This document shows positions 1 to 10,700 of a stretch of DNA of 64,000 bases, in pieces. This DNA is from Marchantia polymorpha subsp. ruderalis (lineage: Eukaryota > Streptophyta > Marchantiopsida > Marchantiales > Marchantiaceae). The notes under the pieces are model-generated. The model saw nothing but the letters and a program-made list of their open reading frames with translations. It was not told the origin of the DNA and ran no database searches. The DNA is taken from contig AP031358.1 of assembly GCA_037833965.1 (NCBI GenBank), forward strand, positions 11,354,001 through 11,418,000. The letters run 5' to 3'. How positions within the stretch are numbered: position 1 is the first letter of the stretch; the number at the start of each line of letters is the position of its first letter. The position numbers and the translations under genes are program-made.

Positions 1-465
1 AGTGTCCCGTCCTCCGGCTCTGTTCGAGACCGTGTGGTGTGATGTGGTTTGGTGTTTTCTGGCGTGGTGTGGTGTGGTGTGCTGCGAATGAGATGCGTAT
101 GAGCGACATCGAGCAATTGGGATAGAATAGCTTGCGGGACGAGGTGGTGACGAGACCCAGCCGGGCTACGTTTCTAGCAGAGTGTGGGTATGATGTATAG
201 AGGTTTATGACGGTGGTGGTAATTGTGACGAGGGCGGAAGACGATGTCCGACCCGAGGGTTGGAGGGTGCGGTGCGGCGAACGAGGAGTCTGAGTGGTTG
301 TATCTTTGACGCACCAATTGGAATTGTTTAAGCGTGTATGGTTGGTTGGTTGGTGTGTGTGGTAAGAAGTGTACCTGTCGCCGAGTGCTTCCCAATCGAT
401 TCACGGCGAGAGAGTTTAAGGGGAGGGGATGATGTTGAGTGGAGTGCACGAGTCTTTTTCCGTAG

Positions 466-639
466 GGAATTCGGATGGCGTTCTTTGGTGACCGTGGGTA
501 CGGTGGAAGTGCCGGAGGACGTGGTGGCGGATACGGAAGCGGTGGTGGTGGTGGATACGGAAGTGGTGGTGGCGGCGGCAGCGGCCGATCCGATGCTAGC
601 AACTGGAGAGGTGGAAACGACCGACAAAGCGAGTACTGA
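466..639 (+). CDS. Last exon of an unassigned glycine-rich protein (partial)
   Basis: A 58-codon frame starts right after a pyrimidine-rich splice acceptor (ctttttccgtag) and ends at TGA 637-639. It encodes a tail rich in GGY, GSGGGGG and RGG-like units, ending in SNWRGGNDRQSEY. Such tails occur on DEAD-box RNA helicases and other RNA-binding proteins, where RGG/GGY repeats contact RNA and drive condensation. The catalytic or RNA-binding part would lie left of the window, and I found no convincing upstream exon in bases 1-465, so the family stays open. The period of the repeat and its sharp end at a stop argue for real coding sequence, but low-complexity GGN runs can be open by chance. Confidence 0.4.
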   Translation, partial: GIRMAFFGDRGYGGSAGGRGGGYGSGGGGGYGSGGGGGSGRSDASNWRGGNDRQSEY

Positions 640-2342
640 TTAAGTCGGTGTCAGATCTAAGCCGTCACAAGTTCGGGAGCCAGGGCTCTTTCGGCTCTCT
701 TGTTCCTCATGTTCTTCGTTCACCTTCGGTCCCGACACCTTCTTGACACGGGCCTCTTGACTGGAGGTTTTCGATACCGCTTCGGAAGTGGTTCTTAGTT
801 CTCAGTTCTGTTCGTAAGTTTTGGTATATTTGGTTGCTTTAGAACTTGAGAAGGACAGTGGAATTCGATTCTGAAATTGATGACACTGGATCAATTCTAG
901 GTTTATAACGTCCGGCTTCGGGCAGACAGCAACTGTGGTGATTTTTTTTGTGGGGTTCCGATCCTTGATTTCGTACAGGATTACATATAGTTTAGGGTTC
1001 TACGTAGTTAATTTTCGGAGCCCAGGCTGAAAGTTTCGAGCATAGGTTGAAAGCAGCTCGGCGCGCTGGAGTCGTCCGGGAGATCATTCTCGACCGTGCT
1101 CCTGCTGGTCTTGTTAGTTTGATTGGAAGTAAGCAGTACAAGCGCTGTGCTACTGACATATACTTCTTCCTACAATCTGGAGTTTGTATCAAGCAGCTTG
1201 CCTTCAGTCTGCTTGAAATGCTGTTGGTTTCAGCATTTCCGGAGCTTCATGACCTCGTGTTGGAAGTCCATGCCATGTAGAAGAAATTTTGTACCTTAGA
1301 AGACACTCACTAGGTATCTGTAATGGGTTCGGAAGCTGTAGGTTGATTGGATCACGCAGATATTATCCAGCCAGTTCAGCTTCTATCCCCTGAAGTTGCT
1401 CGAGAGCAAGTGATTGCGGTACTGCATGATTCGTAGAGTGGATTCCTTCCTTGATGATCTCCTCCCGTTTGTCACCCAACATTCAGACTTACAGCACTTC
1501 GCTGTTACTTCAGGAAATAGTTCTTACGTGTTTTGAAACTCCTTGGCCTCGTCAGAAGGTCTACCGTGCAAGTCCATCTGCCGATGGGCCTGGTTGCAGT
1601 GAGTGATTTATTGTCAAAGATTGCCGTCCCACTTTACTACAGTAAGATTACAGAGCAAAATAGCCACCAAGATATTGTTAACCCTCTTGGACCGTTAAGA
1701 GTGTAGTAGAAGGCCCTTCATATTCTAGAGGGTTGCCCGTAAGTCAACAGTCAAGCAGTGCTTAGGCTTTGGAGTTGTGGAGATCGGAGCTACCAAGCTG
1801 GATCTGGGTGTCCAGAGCTATGGCTACCTTATAGTATACCATGAAGAATTAGTCTACGCACGATGGAATGCAGCTGTGGAGCTGATGAGGGGCAATTCTC
1901 AGTCTGAACCCTCAAGCAAAAAGAGCTTTCTGCCACTTGAGAACGTATCACTTTGCGAAAGATCCCGAGTTTGTGTGCGTAGCAGGGGTTGGACACAAGT
2001 TGATCAGGTGACTTCTGGTCATACTTCATCAAACTGTAACTGTAGTTGGCGTTGCATTGAGTAGGGGCTTGTAACTTTAGGATAGGCTGAACTTGAGCGT
2101 CTGAAAGCAATCAAGTGTTTCTTAGGTTTGCTTTCTGGAGGAGAATGGAAATTTAGTACTGGCATGTTTCAGCTCCTCAATGTCTACCTCCGACGGGTGA
2201 TAGTGGTACACAAGCCACCAGTATTATCTAAGTTTTCAGTAGTACCCTGCGTTGGGTCCCTTCTGAATCCTATATCCGTCGTCATCCATTATGTACAACA
2301 CGGAACGTTGGACCTTAAATTAGAATGAAGAGTTATTGAAGA
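640..2342. other. No recognised gene; possible 3' UTR or retrocopied transcript
   Basis: No reading frame here resembles a known protein; the open frames are under 100 codons with no domain signature. The stretch is of ordinary composition and runs directly from the glycine-rich stop codon to a genomic poly(A) tract. It could be a long 3' UTR or unrelated intergenic DNA. Confidence 0.3.
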
Positions 2343-2343
2343 C

Positions 2344-2405
2344 AAAAAAAAAAAAAAAAAAAAAGAAGAGAGAGGAAAAAAAATAAAAAAATAAAAAATA
2401 ATTTA
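2344..2405 (+). repeat. Poly(A) tract and A-rich tail
   Basis: About 20 uninterrupted A residues are followed by a purine- and A-rich stretch (gaagagagagg, then A-runs broken by single T). This is the usual look of a retroposed tail or of a simple A-rich repeat. No flanking target duplication was identified. Confidence 0.7.
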
Positions 2406-2836
2406 AAAATATTCTGAAAAGATTGAAAATTTGCACTCAATCTTACCTATATGAGTTTTTTTGGTTGTGAAGACATGTACTTCTATAGTTCTTAGTGTAT
2501 ATGTTTGTTGAGCTAGTGGAAGTATATGTTTTAGCTGTATCTCTTTTCTTATGTTGAACGATTAGAGTAAGTAACAGTTTTAGATTCCTTGCACTAGTGG
2601 AAGGGGAGGTGTGATTTGCTGTTAAGACAGCTTGGTGGAGATATCTTCTGTTCGATGAAGGAGATAGCGTTGGGGACGTGAAAGAAGCAGACACGGAGCA
2701 TGACGAGTGGATGACCTTCTGCGCTAAATGGGCACTTGCAGACGGAAGATGGTAGGGGGCGATGGAGATCGAATCGGGATCACGAAGCGATGCGATGTCC
2801 CGTGTGTGTTGTCTTGTTTGGTGTTGTGTTTCCTTT

Positions 2837-3044
2837 AGACTGGAGAGTCGTTGCTAGCTGTTTGCTTGTGTTTGGATCCTCTCCAGTCTTGCTTCCTGGT
2901 GCGCGCCCGTTTAGGGGTGACGTTGATTTCCGGAGTAGTTTTACTCCTGTGTGCTGGCGATAGGGGGCTGGACTTGATCACCGGCCGGCCTATCTATGTT
3001 TCTCTCACGGTGAGACTGGAGTGATGACCAGTAGACCGTGAGAG
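2837..3044 (+). other. Leader hairpins of the methyltransferase retrotransposon
   Basis: Three inverted repeats lie within about 210 bases upstream of gag. An 11-bp perfect stem has arms 2837-2847 (agactggagag) and 2879-2889. A short ggagta/tactcc hairpin with a GTTT loop follows near 2932-2947. A 10-bp perfect stem has arms 3002-3011 (ctctcacggt) and 3035-3044. Structured leaders in retroelements commonly serve packaging, dimerisation or translation; which applies here is not shown by the sequence. Confidence 0.6.
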
Positions 3045-3239
3045 TCTTCTTGCTGTGATGACAGGTTAGGTTGCCCATACCCCTTGGCTAGTAGGGCTAG
3101 AGTAACTTAGTGCGGCACGACGTCAGGGGCGGATTGGGTTATTGGGTGGAGATCTGGCAGTGGTGCCAGTTGAGGTCTCGTCATCACGGAGCAGTCTAGT
3201 GGTCCTGTTGAGGACCGCGGTGGATTTACGCGGAGCGGG

Positions 3240-4352
3240 TTGAGGTATCGGCTACCTTCACCTATTTTGCCAGTTGTTGCGGAGTACGACCAGAGTGTTG
3301 CAGACACAGAGTCTTTGGTGGTGATATCGTCTAGTGTCCCCACCCTATTGATTTGGGACATGGACGGGATGTACGGGGCCGCGAAGGGCCCTCGACGTTA
3401 CTCTGGTGCAGTGGGCACCATCGAGCTTGATGATTTTATTCAGGAGTTCGACACGTGGTGTGATATGCAGTTTCTTCGTAACCCCACGTTGTTTACACCC
3501 TTCTTTGCATGGAAGGGATTATTCCAGCATTTGGAGGGGCCTCCCATGGACGATTATCATGAGTTTGGGAGAGAGTATGCTGTAGAGATTGATGCATGGA
3601 GACGGCATTGGTCTCCGAACTACTCATCCATTACCCAGGGTGGTGTGGGTACCAGTGGAGGTGCGAGTATCGGCATCAGTGGAGGTGCGAGTAGTAGCAT
3701 CAGCGAGGGTACCAGTGGAGCAGTTGGCGCAACTGGTACTAGTACCAGCAGCGGTACTGTTAGCATTGCCGGTGGCAGCACGAGGGGAGATGCTAGTGTC
3801 GTACCTTCGTTTAGCCCCATTCCTGAGTTCTTCCAGAGATTGAGGAAGAATTATCAGGGGGTGAAAACAGAAAAGTTGAGGAGCCTCCAGGAGTTTGAGC
3901 GGAAGACTGGTGAGAGTCTTCGTGAGGCATACACTCGTATGCGACGGCTCATCTCAGTTACTCACGGTGTGACTGAGGCACAGGCTGTCCAGTACTGGTA
4001 TCGGATCCTGGACAGAGAGTTGCGGAGGAGAGTGCGTGATGCTACTCTCATGAGCGACTCATCACCCACATTAGCCCATGTGTTTGCTCTTTCTGAGAAT
4101 ATTGAGCTTAACATGGTGGAGGAGAGGGTGGTGACGTCTACATTTGCGAGGGACACGACCACGACCTCGCGTATCCCACATAGCCCAGCACAGTCTCGCC
4201 CCATAAGTGGGAGTCGTGGAGGTCATACACGACATCCTTCAGGTCACAGAGAGCCTAGTGCGCGGCCACCACTGCCTTCATTTTCGGGTCAGCCACAGGG
4301 ACCGTCGTGTTGGACATGCGGAGGTAGCCATATGAGGAAGGATTGTCCCTAG
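3240..4352 (+). CDS. gag region of the methyltransferase retrotransposon
   Basis: This part encodes the capsid and nucleocapsid. A serine/threonine/glycine-rich linker occupies roughly residues 125-195, followed by a retrotransposon gag domain (about residues 195-290) with the signature region LQEFERKTGESLREAYTRM. It ends in a CCHC-like knuckle, CWTCGGSHMRKDC. A second knuckle, CDHCHRPGHPRERC, follows at about 4404-4445, so the nucleocapsid appears to carry two RNA-binding fingers. The initiation site is uncertain. The part belongs to the element at 2760-11577. Confidence 0.75.
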   Translation: MRYRLPSPILPVVAEYDQSVADTESLVVISSSVPTLLIWDMDGMYGAAKGPRRYSGAVGTIELDDFIQEFDTWCDMQFLRNPTLFTPFFAWKGLFQHLEGPPMDDYHEFGREYAVEIDAWRRHWSPNYSSITQGGVGTSGGASIGISGGASSSISEGTSGAVGATGTSTSSGTVSIAGGSTRGDASVVPSFSPIPEFFQRLRKNYQGVKTEKLRSLQEFERKTGESLREAYTRMRRLISVTHGVTEAQAVQYWYRILDRELRRRVRDATLMSDSSPTLAHVFALSENIELNMVEERVVTSTFARDTTTTSRIPHSPAQSRPISGSRGGHTRHPSGHREPSARPPLPSFSGQPQGPSCWTCGGSHMRKDCP

Positions 4353-4397
4353 GAGCGAGAGGGACAAACTCCACAGGCTAGGCCACAGCCGGCACAG

Positions 4398-7238
4398 GTG
4401 ACCTGTGATCATTGTCATCGACCGGGTCACCCTCGAGAGCGTTGCTTTGACCTTCATCCTGAGTTGAGATCTGGAGGTAGAGGTCGTGGAGGTGATGCTC
4501 CGCGAGGCCGAGGTGGTCGAGATGGCAGAGGTGGTAGAGGTGGTAGAGGTACCGGGGCCATTGAGCGTACCGCAGCGAGTGCTACTTCTGCCACAGAGAG
4601 CGCTATGGCTGCTCGGATTGAGCAGTTGGAGCAGAGGCTTGCTGCTATGGCAAGTCTGGGGGCGAGCACTTCCACATCTTACGAGGGTGAGGTTTTCTCC
4701 TATTTGGCCAGTGCAGCACAGGTTGAGGCATCAGTTGCAGTGACAAGAGGTGGTGCTCGCACTTCAGAGCCACGTGGTGCGACTGTGGAGTTGGACCCTC
4801 AGAGGGGTGAGGGTGCACGTCAGTCTAGACTTCCCCAGTCCTTTTTGTTGTCAGAGGTGGGTAGCAGTTCATCTATGAAACCTGCACCGCCTACTGACAC
4901 TCGAGTGAGAACTGAGGTTCTTACATCATCTGTTGTGGGCGCAGACGTGCCATCTAGTGCAGTGATGCGGATGGCCACTTCAGTCTTGCGATCTCCATTG
5001 TTCTCAGCCACGGAGTTGACAGACTCTGGTATTGATTTGGCTCGAGTATTTCGGGTAGCAGCCACGTCGTGTGAGCGTGCGAGAGTCGCTACTACTAGTG
5101 CCGAGATAAGTGAGGATACAGTTGAGGACCCATCCTCAACGTCTACATTGTTCAAGGAGACGACTTGGCAGGCCGCAGCGGCGAGGATGGAGTCCTTACC
5201 AGCTCGCCCGGCCATTGATCGCGAGAGTATTGTCCCTGGTGTATGTATGGTGGACAACCGAAGTGATCTATTTCGGTTAGTGAGTTCTACTGGACAGGTG
5301 TATGTCCCAGCCAGAGTTTTGTTGGATTCTGGTGCACAGCCCTTGATGTTGGGTAAGGCTGCATGCATTAGTTTGGGCATTCGGAGGTCCGAGTTGGAAC
5401 CTTGCCCATTCCAGATCCAGACATCCCTTGGTGGTGCCAGCAATAGGTCTTACTTTATGACCAGGGAGAGCATAGCGGTGCAGTTGAGGCATGATCACCC
5501 TCATGATAGCTCGCAGTTTGGAGTTCGTGCTGTGGTTACATCAGCAGAGTCATATGATGTGCTTGTTGGTGGAGTGGTGTTATACCCGATGGGCTTCCGG
5601 ATGGACTATTGGACGGAGACTGCCGCATATCGTCCTGGTTGGCAGTCCGGAGATGGACGTTTGAGCGAGCTGCCAGTGAGATTTATTTCTCGGGATCGAC
5701 CTCTTGGATCTTCGTCAGCGGTCTTGGCATCTGTAGCAGGTTTTAGCGGAGTGCTTACCTGGCCCGATGACTTGTTGGAGGGGAACATGTCTGCCGACGA
5801 TACCTCAGTCTACGAGGATGTGGAGGAGGTTGTGAGTTTCACAGCGGCGGTGACTTCACCCTCAGATGTTCCACTGTGGAGTTCGTGCCAGGCACTACAG
5901 TTGGAAGCTGATAGGTTGGTAAAAAAGGCTTGGAGTGAAGCCTCTTTACCAGCAGAGCCAGAGAGGGCTTCAGCTGATCGGCTAGTTGGTGGTTCTAGCG
6001 CATTGTCTCCATTGGTTACTACACCTATTGCATGGGCGTATTCCTCAGAGGGCGTTTGTTTGCTGGATCTTTTTGGTGGGATCAGCACCGGTTTGGCTGC
6101 GGTGTTGCAGTCAGGTATTCCCATACGGAGATACTTGTATGTGGAGAAGGACGAGACTGCACGTCGAGTCTCTTCACGACATGTTGCACAGTTGATGCGG
6201 CGTTTTCCTTCGTTGTTGCCGCGATCAGCTGTCCAAGGATTCCAGAAGGCGTTGCCTTCAGACATTTCGTTGCTGGGGGCGCCAGACCTTGACCGCGTTG
6301 GCCATATTGATATGGTGATTGCAGGCTGGCCATGTCAGGGACACACACGCGCTGGACATGGGACAGGGTTGCATGATCCCAGATCTCGGATGTTTTGGGA
6401 GATGATCCGAGTGTTACGTCATCTCCATATGCAGCAGACACGTTCTCCAGCATACATTCTGGAGAACGTACCATTGTTGGGTGACACTCGGGCCCAGTTG
6501 ATGGCGAGTGTCCATCAAGTCCGAGCATGGATTGGATCAGCAGTACTGTTGGATGCTGCGAGGGTTGGATCACGGGCGCATCGTGCACGTTTGTGGTGGA
6601 CCAACCTTTTGCCACGTGAGATATTGCGTCATGCCTATGATTCGGTGAAGCGTGATACTAAACTCACCGTTGACAGTATCTTGGATGTTTCCCGGCACTC
6701 TCAAGTAGTGAGAGTTGCTGACAGGTCACCTATGGCGTTGGTGAACCGCGTAGGTCAGCCTCGGATGGCTTTACCTACATTTGTCAGTTATCCGGCATCA
6801 CACGCGTATCGTGATGGGGGACCTGGACTACTATGGGACAGTACCCTACATCAGTTGGTGGAGCCCAACGCTGATGAGAGAGAGCGTGCGATGGGGTTTC
6901 TTCCTGGTGTGACCGCGGCTTCTTCAGTTTCAGAGGCGTCGCGTCGTCAGGTTTTGGGTCAGGCTATGGACCTGAACTGCTTGACGTGGATTGTGAGCTT
7001 GGGTTTGGCCGAGCAACGCCGTTTGCGCGCAGATTTGGTGGTTGTAACACCACTTATTAGCTCATTGCCTACCGGGACGGTAGTAGCAATGGCTGGGGGC
7101 GACAGGCGAGATATTTGTCATCCTTGGAGTTTATGGGACGTGACGAAAGGACTTGCCAGAGTTGCAGCCCATGCAGTTGGAGAGGATTCTCACGTGGAGG
7201 TGGCTACGAAGGAGGGTACGGAGAACCCTTCTTTGTAG
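4398..7238 (+). CDS. Protease and C5-cytosine DNA methyltransferase region of the retrotransposon
   Basis: The part begins with the second zinc knuckle, passes an RGG-rich stretch, and has an aspartic protease core with LLDSGAQPL near 5318 (about residues 305-400). From about residue 550 it carries a C5-cytosine methyltransferase with the family motifs in order: SAM-binding motif I LLDLFGG near 6060; catalytic motif IV GWPCQGHTRAG near 6328, with the nucleophilic Cys; motif VI YILENVP near 6458, with its Glu; motif VIII RAHRARLWW near 6575; a target-recognition stretch; then MGFLPG near 6893 and GQAMDLN near 6957, matching motifs IX-X. The HRARLWW stretch and the DLFGGI..G signature recall DNMT3/DRM enzymes more than DNMT1 (inference). 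It would transfer methyl groups from SAM to cytosine in DNA, plausibly on the element's own cDNA or at its target. All catalytic residues I can check are present. Confidence 0.88.
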   Translation: MTCDHCHRPGHPRERCFDLHPELRSGGRGRGGDAPRGRGGRDGRGGRGGRGTGAIERTAASATSATESAMAARIEQLEQRLAAMASLGASTSTSYEGEVFSYLASAAQVEASVAVTRGGARTSEPRGATVELDPQRGEGARQSRLPQSFLLSEVGSSSSMKPAPPTDTRVRTEVLTSSVVGADVPSSAVMRMATSVLRSPLFSATELTDSGIDLARVFRVAATSCERARVATTSAEISEDTVEDPSSTSTLFKETTWQAAAARMESLPARPAIDRESIVPGVCMVDNRSDLFRLVSSTGQVYVPARVLLDSGAQPLMLGKAACISLGIRRSELEPCPFQIQTSLGGASNRSYFMTRESIAVQLRHDHPHDSSQFGVRAVVTSAESYDVLVGGVVLYPMGFRMDYWTETAAYRPGWQSGDGRLSELPVRFISRDRPLGSSSAVLASVAGFSGVLTWPDDLLEGNMSADDTSVYEDVEEVVSFTAAVTSPSDVPLWSSCQALQLEADRLVKKAWSEASLPAEPERASADRLVGGSSALSPLVTTPIAWAYSSEGVCLLDLFGGISTGLAAVLQSGIPIRRYLYVEKDETARRVSSRHVAQLMRRFPSLLPRSAVQGFQKALPSDISLLGAPDLDRVGHIDMVIAGWPCQGHTRAGHGTGLHDPRSRMFWEMIRVLRHLHMQQTRSPAYILENVPLLGDTRAQLMASVHQVRAWIGSAVLLDAARVGSRAHRARLWWTNLLPREILRHAYDSVKRDTKLTVDSILDVSRHSQVVRVADRSPMALVNRVGQPRMALPTFVSYPASHAYRDGGPGLLWDSTLHQLVEPNADERERAMGFLPGVTAASSVSEASRRQVLGQAMDLNCLTWIVSLGLAEQRRLRADLVVVTPLISSLPTGTVVAMAGGDRRDICHPWSLWDVTKGLARVAAHAVGEDSHVEVATKEGTENPSL

Positions 7239-7734
7239 CCACCTCCACGTAGGTCAGCCTCGGATGGCTTTACCTACATTTGTCAGTTATCCGGCATCAC
7301 ACGCGTATCGTGATGGGGGACCTGGACTACTATGGGACAGTACCCTACATCAGTTGGTGGAGCCCAACGCTGATGAGAGAGAGCGTGCGATGGGGTTTCT
7401 TCCTGGTGTGACCGCGGCTTCTTCAGTTTCAGAGGCGTCGCGTCGTCAGGTTTTGGGTCAGGCTATGGACCTGAACTGCTTGACATGGATTGTGAGCTTG
7501 GGTTTGGCCGAGCAACGCCGTTTGCGCGCAGATTTGGTGGTTGTAACACCACTTATTAGCTCATTGCCTACCGGGACGGTAGTAGCAATGGCTGGGGGCG
7601 ACAGGCGAGATATTTGTCATCCTTGGAGTTTATGGGACGTGACGAAAGGACTTGCCAGAGTTGCAGCCCATGCAGTTGGAGAGGATTCTCACGTGGAGGT
7701 GGCTACGAAGGAGGGTACGGAGAACCCTTCTTTG
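6749..7734 (+). repeat. Internal direct duplication in the methyltransferase tail
   Basis: Two near-identical copies of about 487 bp stand almost head to tail in this span, offset by 499 bp. I see a single mismatch. The joint between them contains a short palindromic filler related to sequence just upstream, which is typical of template switching during DNA synthesis. The near-identity implies a recent event. Confidence 0.85.
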
Positions 7735-7755
7735 CAGTGTGTAGCGTAGCAACCA

Positions 7756-10700
7756 TTGACAGTGTCGCCTCCCTCTAGTGTGCCTATGGAGGAGGAATGG
7801 GAGCCATTGATTGGTTCCCAGATCACAGGAGGAGAGAGGCGACGATTGACACAATTCCTACGAGACTATAGGAGTTGTTTTGCTTTCAGTATGAAGGAGT
7901 TGGGTGCGTTGATTGGACCCGGTATACGGATAGAATTGGCTAGTGATACGCCAATCTTCCGTCGTCCTTATCGATACAGTGAGATGGAGAGAGATTTGAT
8001 TCGGGGTAGGACGTTGGACCTACTGGAGGCTGGACTAGTGGAGTTATCGCATGGTGAGTATGCATCAGCCACTGTCATGCCGGTGAAGAAGGATGTACAT
8101 GGCAACTACACGGATAGGCGCATGTGTGGAGACTACCGTCCTATCAATCGGCAGACGAAGTCCGATAAGTATGCCATGCCTACACCTAAGGAGATCTTCG
8201 ATGTGGTGGGACATGCGAGGATTTTTAGTACTTTGGATCTTCGGGCAGGATACCATCAGTTGCCAATTCGGGAGGAGGACAAAACCAAGACAGCGTTTTG
8301 GGGCGTCAACTCCCACGGCAAGGATTGTTTGTATCAGTGGCGATTCTTACCCTTTGGGTTGAAGAATGCACCTGCCGAGTTTCAGAGGGTTATGGACAGA
8401 ATCCTGGCGGGGCTGGATTTTGTCAGATGTTACATTGATGATATCTTGGTGTTTAGTGACACTGTGGAGCAACACCAGATACACTTGCAGATTGTGTTTG
8501 AGCGATTGAGGGCTCATGGTTTGAAGTTACATCATGGGAAGTGTAAGTTCTTCCAGGAGAAGGTTGAGTACTTGGGTCATGTGATATACCCAGGTGGTTT
8601 AGGAGTTCAGCAAGCAAAGGTGGAGGCTATTGCACGCATCCCTCGTCCCACGGATGTGAGTAGAGTTCGTGCATTTATGGGTTTAGCGAACTACTACCGG
8701 AGGTATGTGAAGGGGTTCAGTGCTATAGCCAAGCCTTTGAACCAGTTGCTGAAGTCAGATCAGGAGTGGCAATGGGGAGATGAGCAGGAGAGAGCTTTTG
8801 TTGAGCTCAAGGCCAGGTTGGTGGCCGCTCCCATCTTGAGGAGACCTATTAGAGGTCGTCCATACCACTTGCACACTGATTGGAGTATGTTGGGACTTGG
8901 AGCGGTGTTGACGCAGCGTGATGATGAGGGCAAGGAGTTTGTGGTTGCGTACGCTAGCCGTTCGAACAATGCAGCGGAGTCGCGGTATAGTTCGTACGAG
9001 GGAGAGTGCTTGGCAGCGGTGTGGGCTGTGGCGCACTTCAGGTGTTACTTGTTTGGTACACAGTTCACCCTTGTTACTGATCATCAACCGCTCAAGTGGT
9101 TGATGGAGTCCGACAAGCTTACAGGGAAGCTTGCACGGTGGGCTCTCATCTTACAGGAGTACGACTTTCAGGTAGTGCATAGACCTGGAGTTGCGAATCT
9201 AGATGCCGATGGTTTGAGTCGAAACCCATGCACTAGCCAGGATGATGACACTGGAGCTAGATGGCATGGTGAGATTGACGAGGAGATGGTGCCTGGTTGG
9301 CATGCATCTGCCTTCATGTGTTGGTTACGTGGGAACTCCAGCAGAGAGGATCATCTGACATCTTACTCTAGTCAGAGAGTAGATGGTCGATCTCCAGATC
9401 CTGAGGTTGAGGATGGTGGTGTGGATCAGCGTGATGTACACGATGATGCATTGGTGTTGGAGTTCCTACGGACCAGCATGGTTCCAGGCACAGTGGGTGC
9501 CAAGGAGCGAGATCGTGTTCTCCAACGGGCCAAGAGGTACCGATTGGAGGGATCACATGTTCTCCGAGTATGGGAGGACGGTAGGGTACGAGTAGTACCA
9601 CATCCAGCCCAGAGAGCACGCATTGTGAGGCATGCTCATGAGGAGTTGGGACATTTTGGAGTGAAGCGTACATACAGCTTACTGCTTGGTCAGTATTGGT
9701 GGCGTGGTATGCATACTCAGGTACAGCAGTTGGTATCACGTTGCATGGTTTGTGATCGAGTGAGGGCATCATTCAATGCCCCGACACCAGTGTTACATCC
9801 ATTACCCATCATGGGGTTGGGTTACCGTTGGAGTTTGGACTTTGCTGGACCACTACCTTTGACTGTACGACATCATCGGTATGTGTTGGTGATGGTGGAG
9901 CATTTCTCCAAGTGGATTGAGTTGGTGGCATTACCTGACAAGGCAAGTGAGGGAGTAGCGTATGCTTTTCTTGACAGAGTGCTTAGTCACTATGGTGCAC
10001 CAGCTGAGGTGTTGACCGATCAGGGAACGGAGTTTGAGGGTGAGTTTCAGGTCTTGTGCGACAAGGCACTGATTGATCATCGGACCACGTCGCGAGATCA
10101 TCCAGAGGCGGATGGTTTAGCTGAACGTGTTGTACAGACGGTGAAGAGGGCGTTGCGCAAGTATGGCCTGCAGAAAGGTCATCTTGGGGACTGGGATATC
10201 CAGTTACCGTGGTTGGCCATGGGATATCGGTTCAGTCGGCAGGCATCCTTGGCTTCCTTCTCACCATATTTTCTATTGTACGGCCGAGATCCAGACTTGC
10301 CAACATCGATTCGTCGTGAGTCTAGCGAGGTGGTGAACCTTGATGACCCGAATATGTGGGTGAGAGTATGTTCTCAACGTGCAGAGCTCTTTCGAAGAGT
10401 TATGCCTGCAGCGTTTGAGAATCTTGCGATTGCTCAACATAGAGATACGTTGCGGTATGCAACCATTCGGGGAGGAGGTTATCGACCATCAATTCGTAGA
10501 TTCCATGTGGGAGACTACGTCTATCTACAACAGACTGCACCGACGACATTGGATGTGACGGCGGGACGCACAATCTTGCGGGTGCGGGAGGTGTTACCTT
10601 CTGGAGTTCTCCTGTTGGAGGGTCGCGACGGCGTTGTTTGGAAGGATCATGTGCGCAATTGTGCGCCATGCCACCTCCCAAACGTAGATGGCACTATGGA

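Noticed and set aside
174-602. Proline-rich minus-strand frame
   Set aside because: It is the complement of the glycine-rich GGN repeat and has no features of its own.
4820-5443. 207-codon minus-strand frame inside the protease region
   Set aside because: Antisense shadow of the retrotransposon frame; no domain and no start context.
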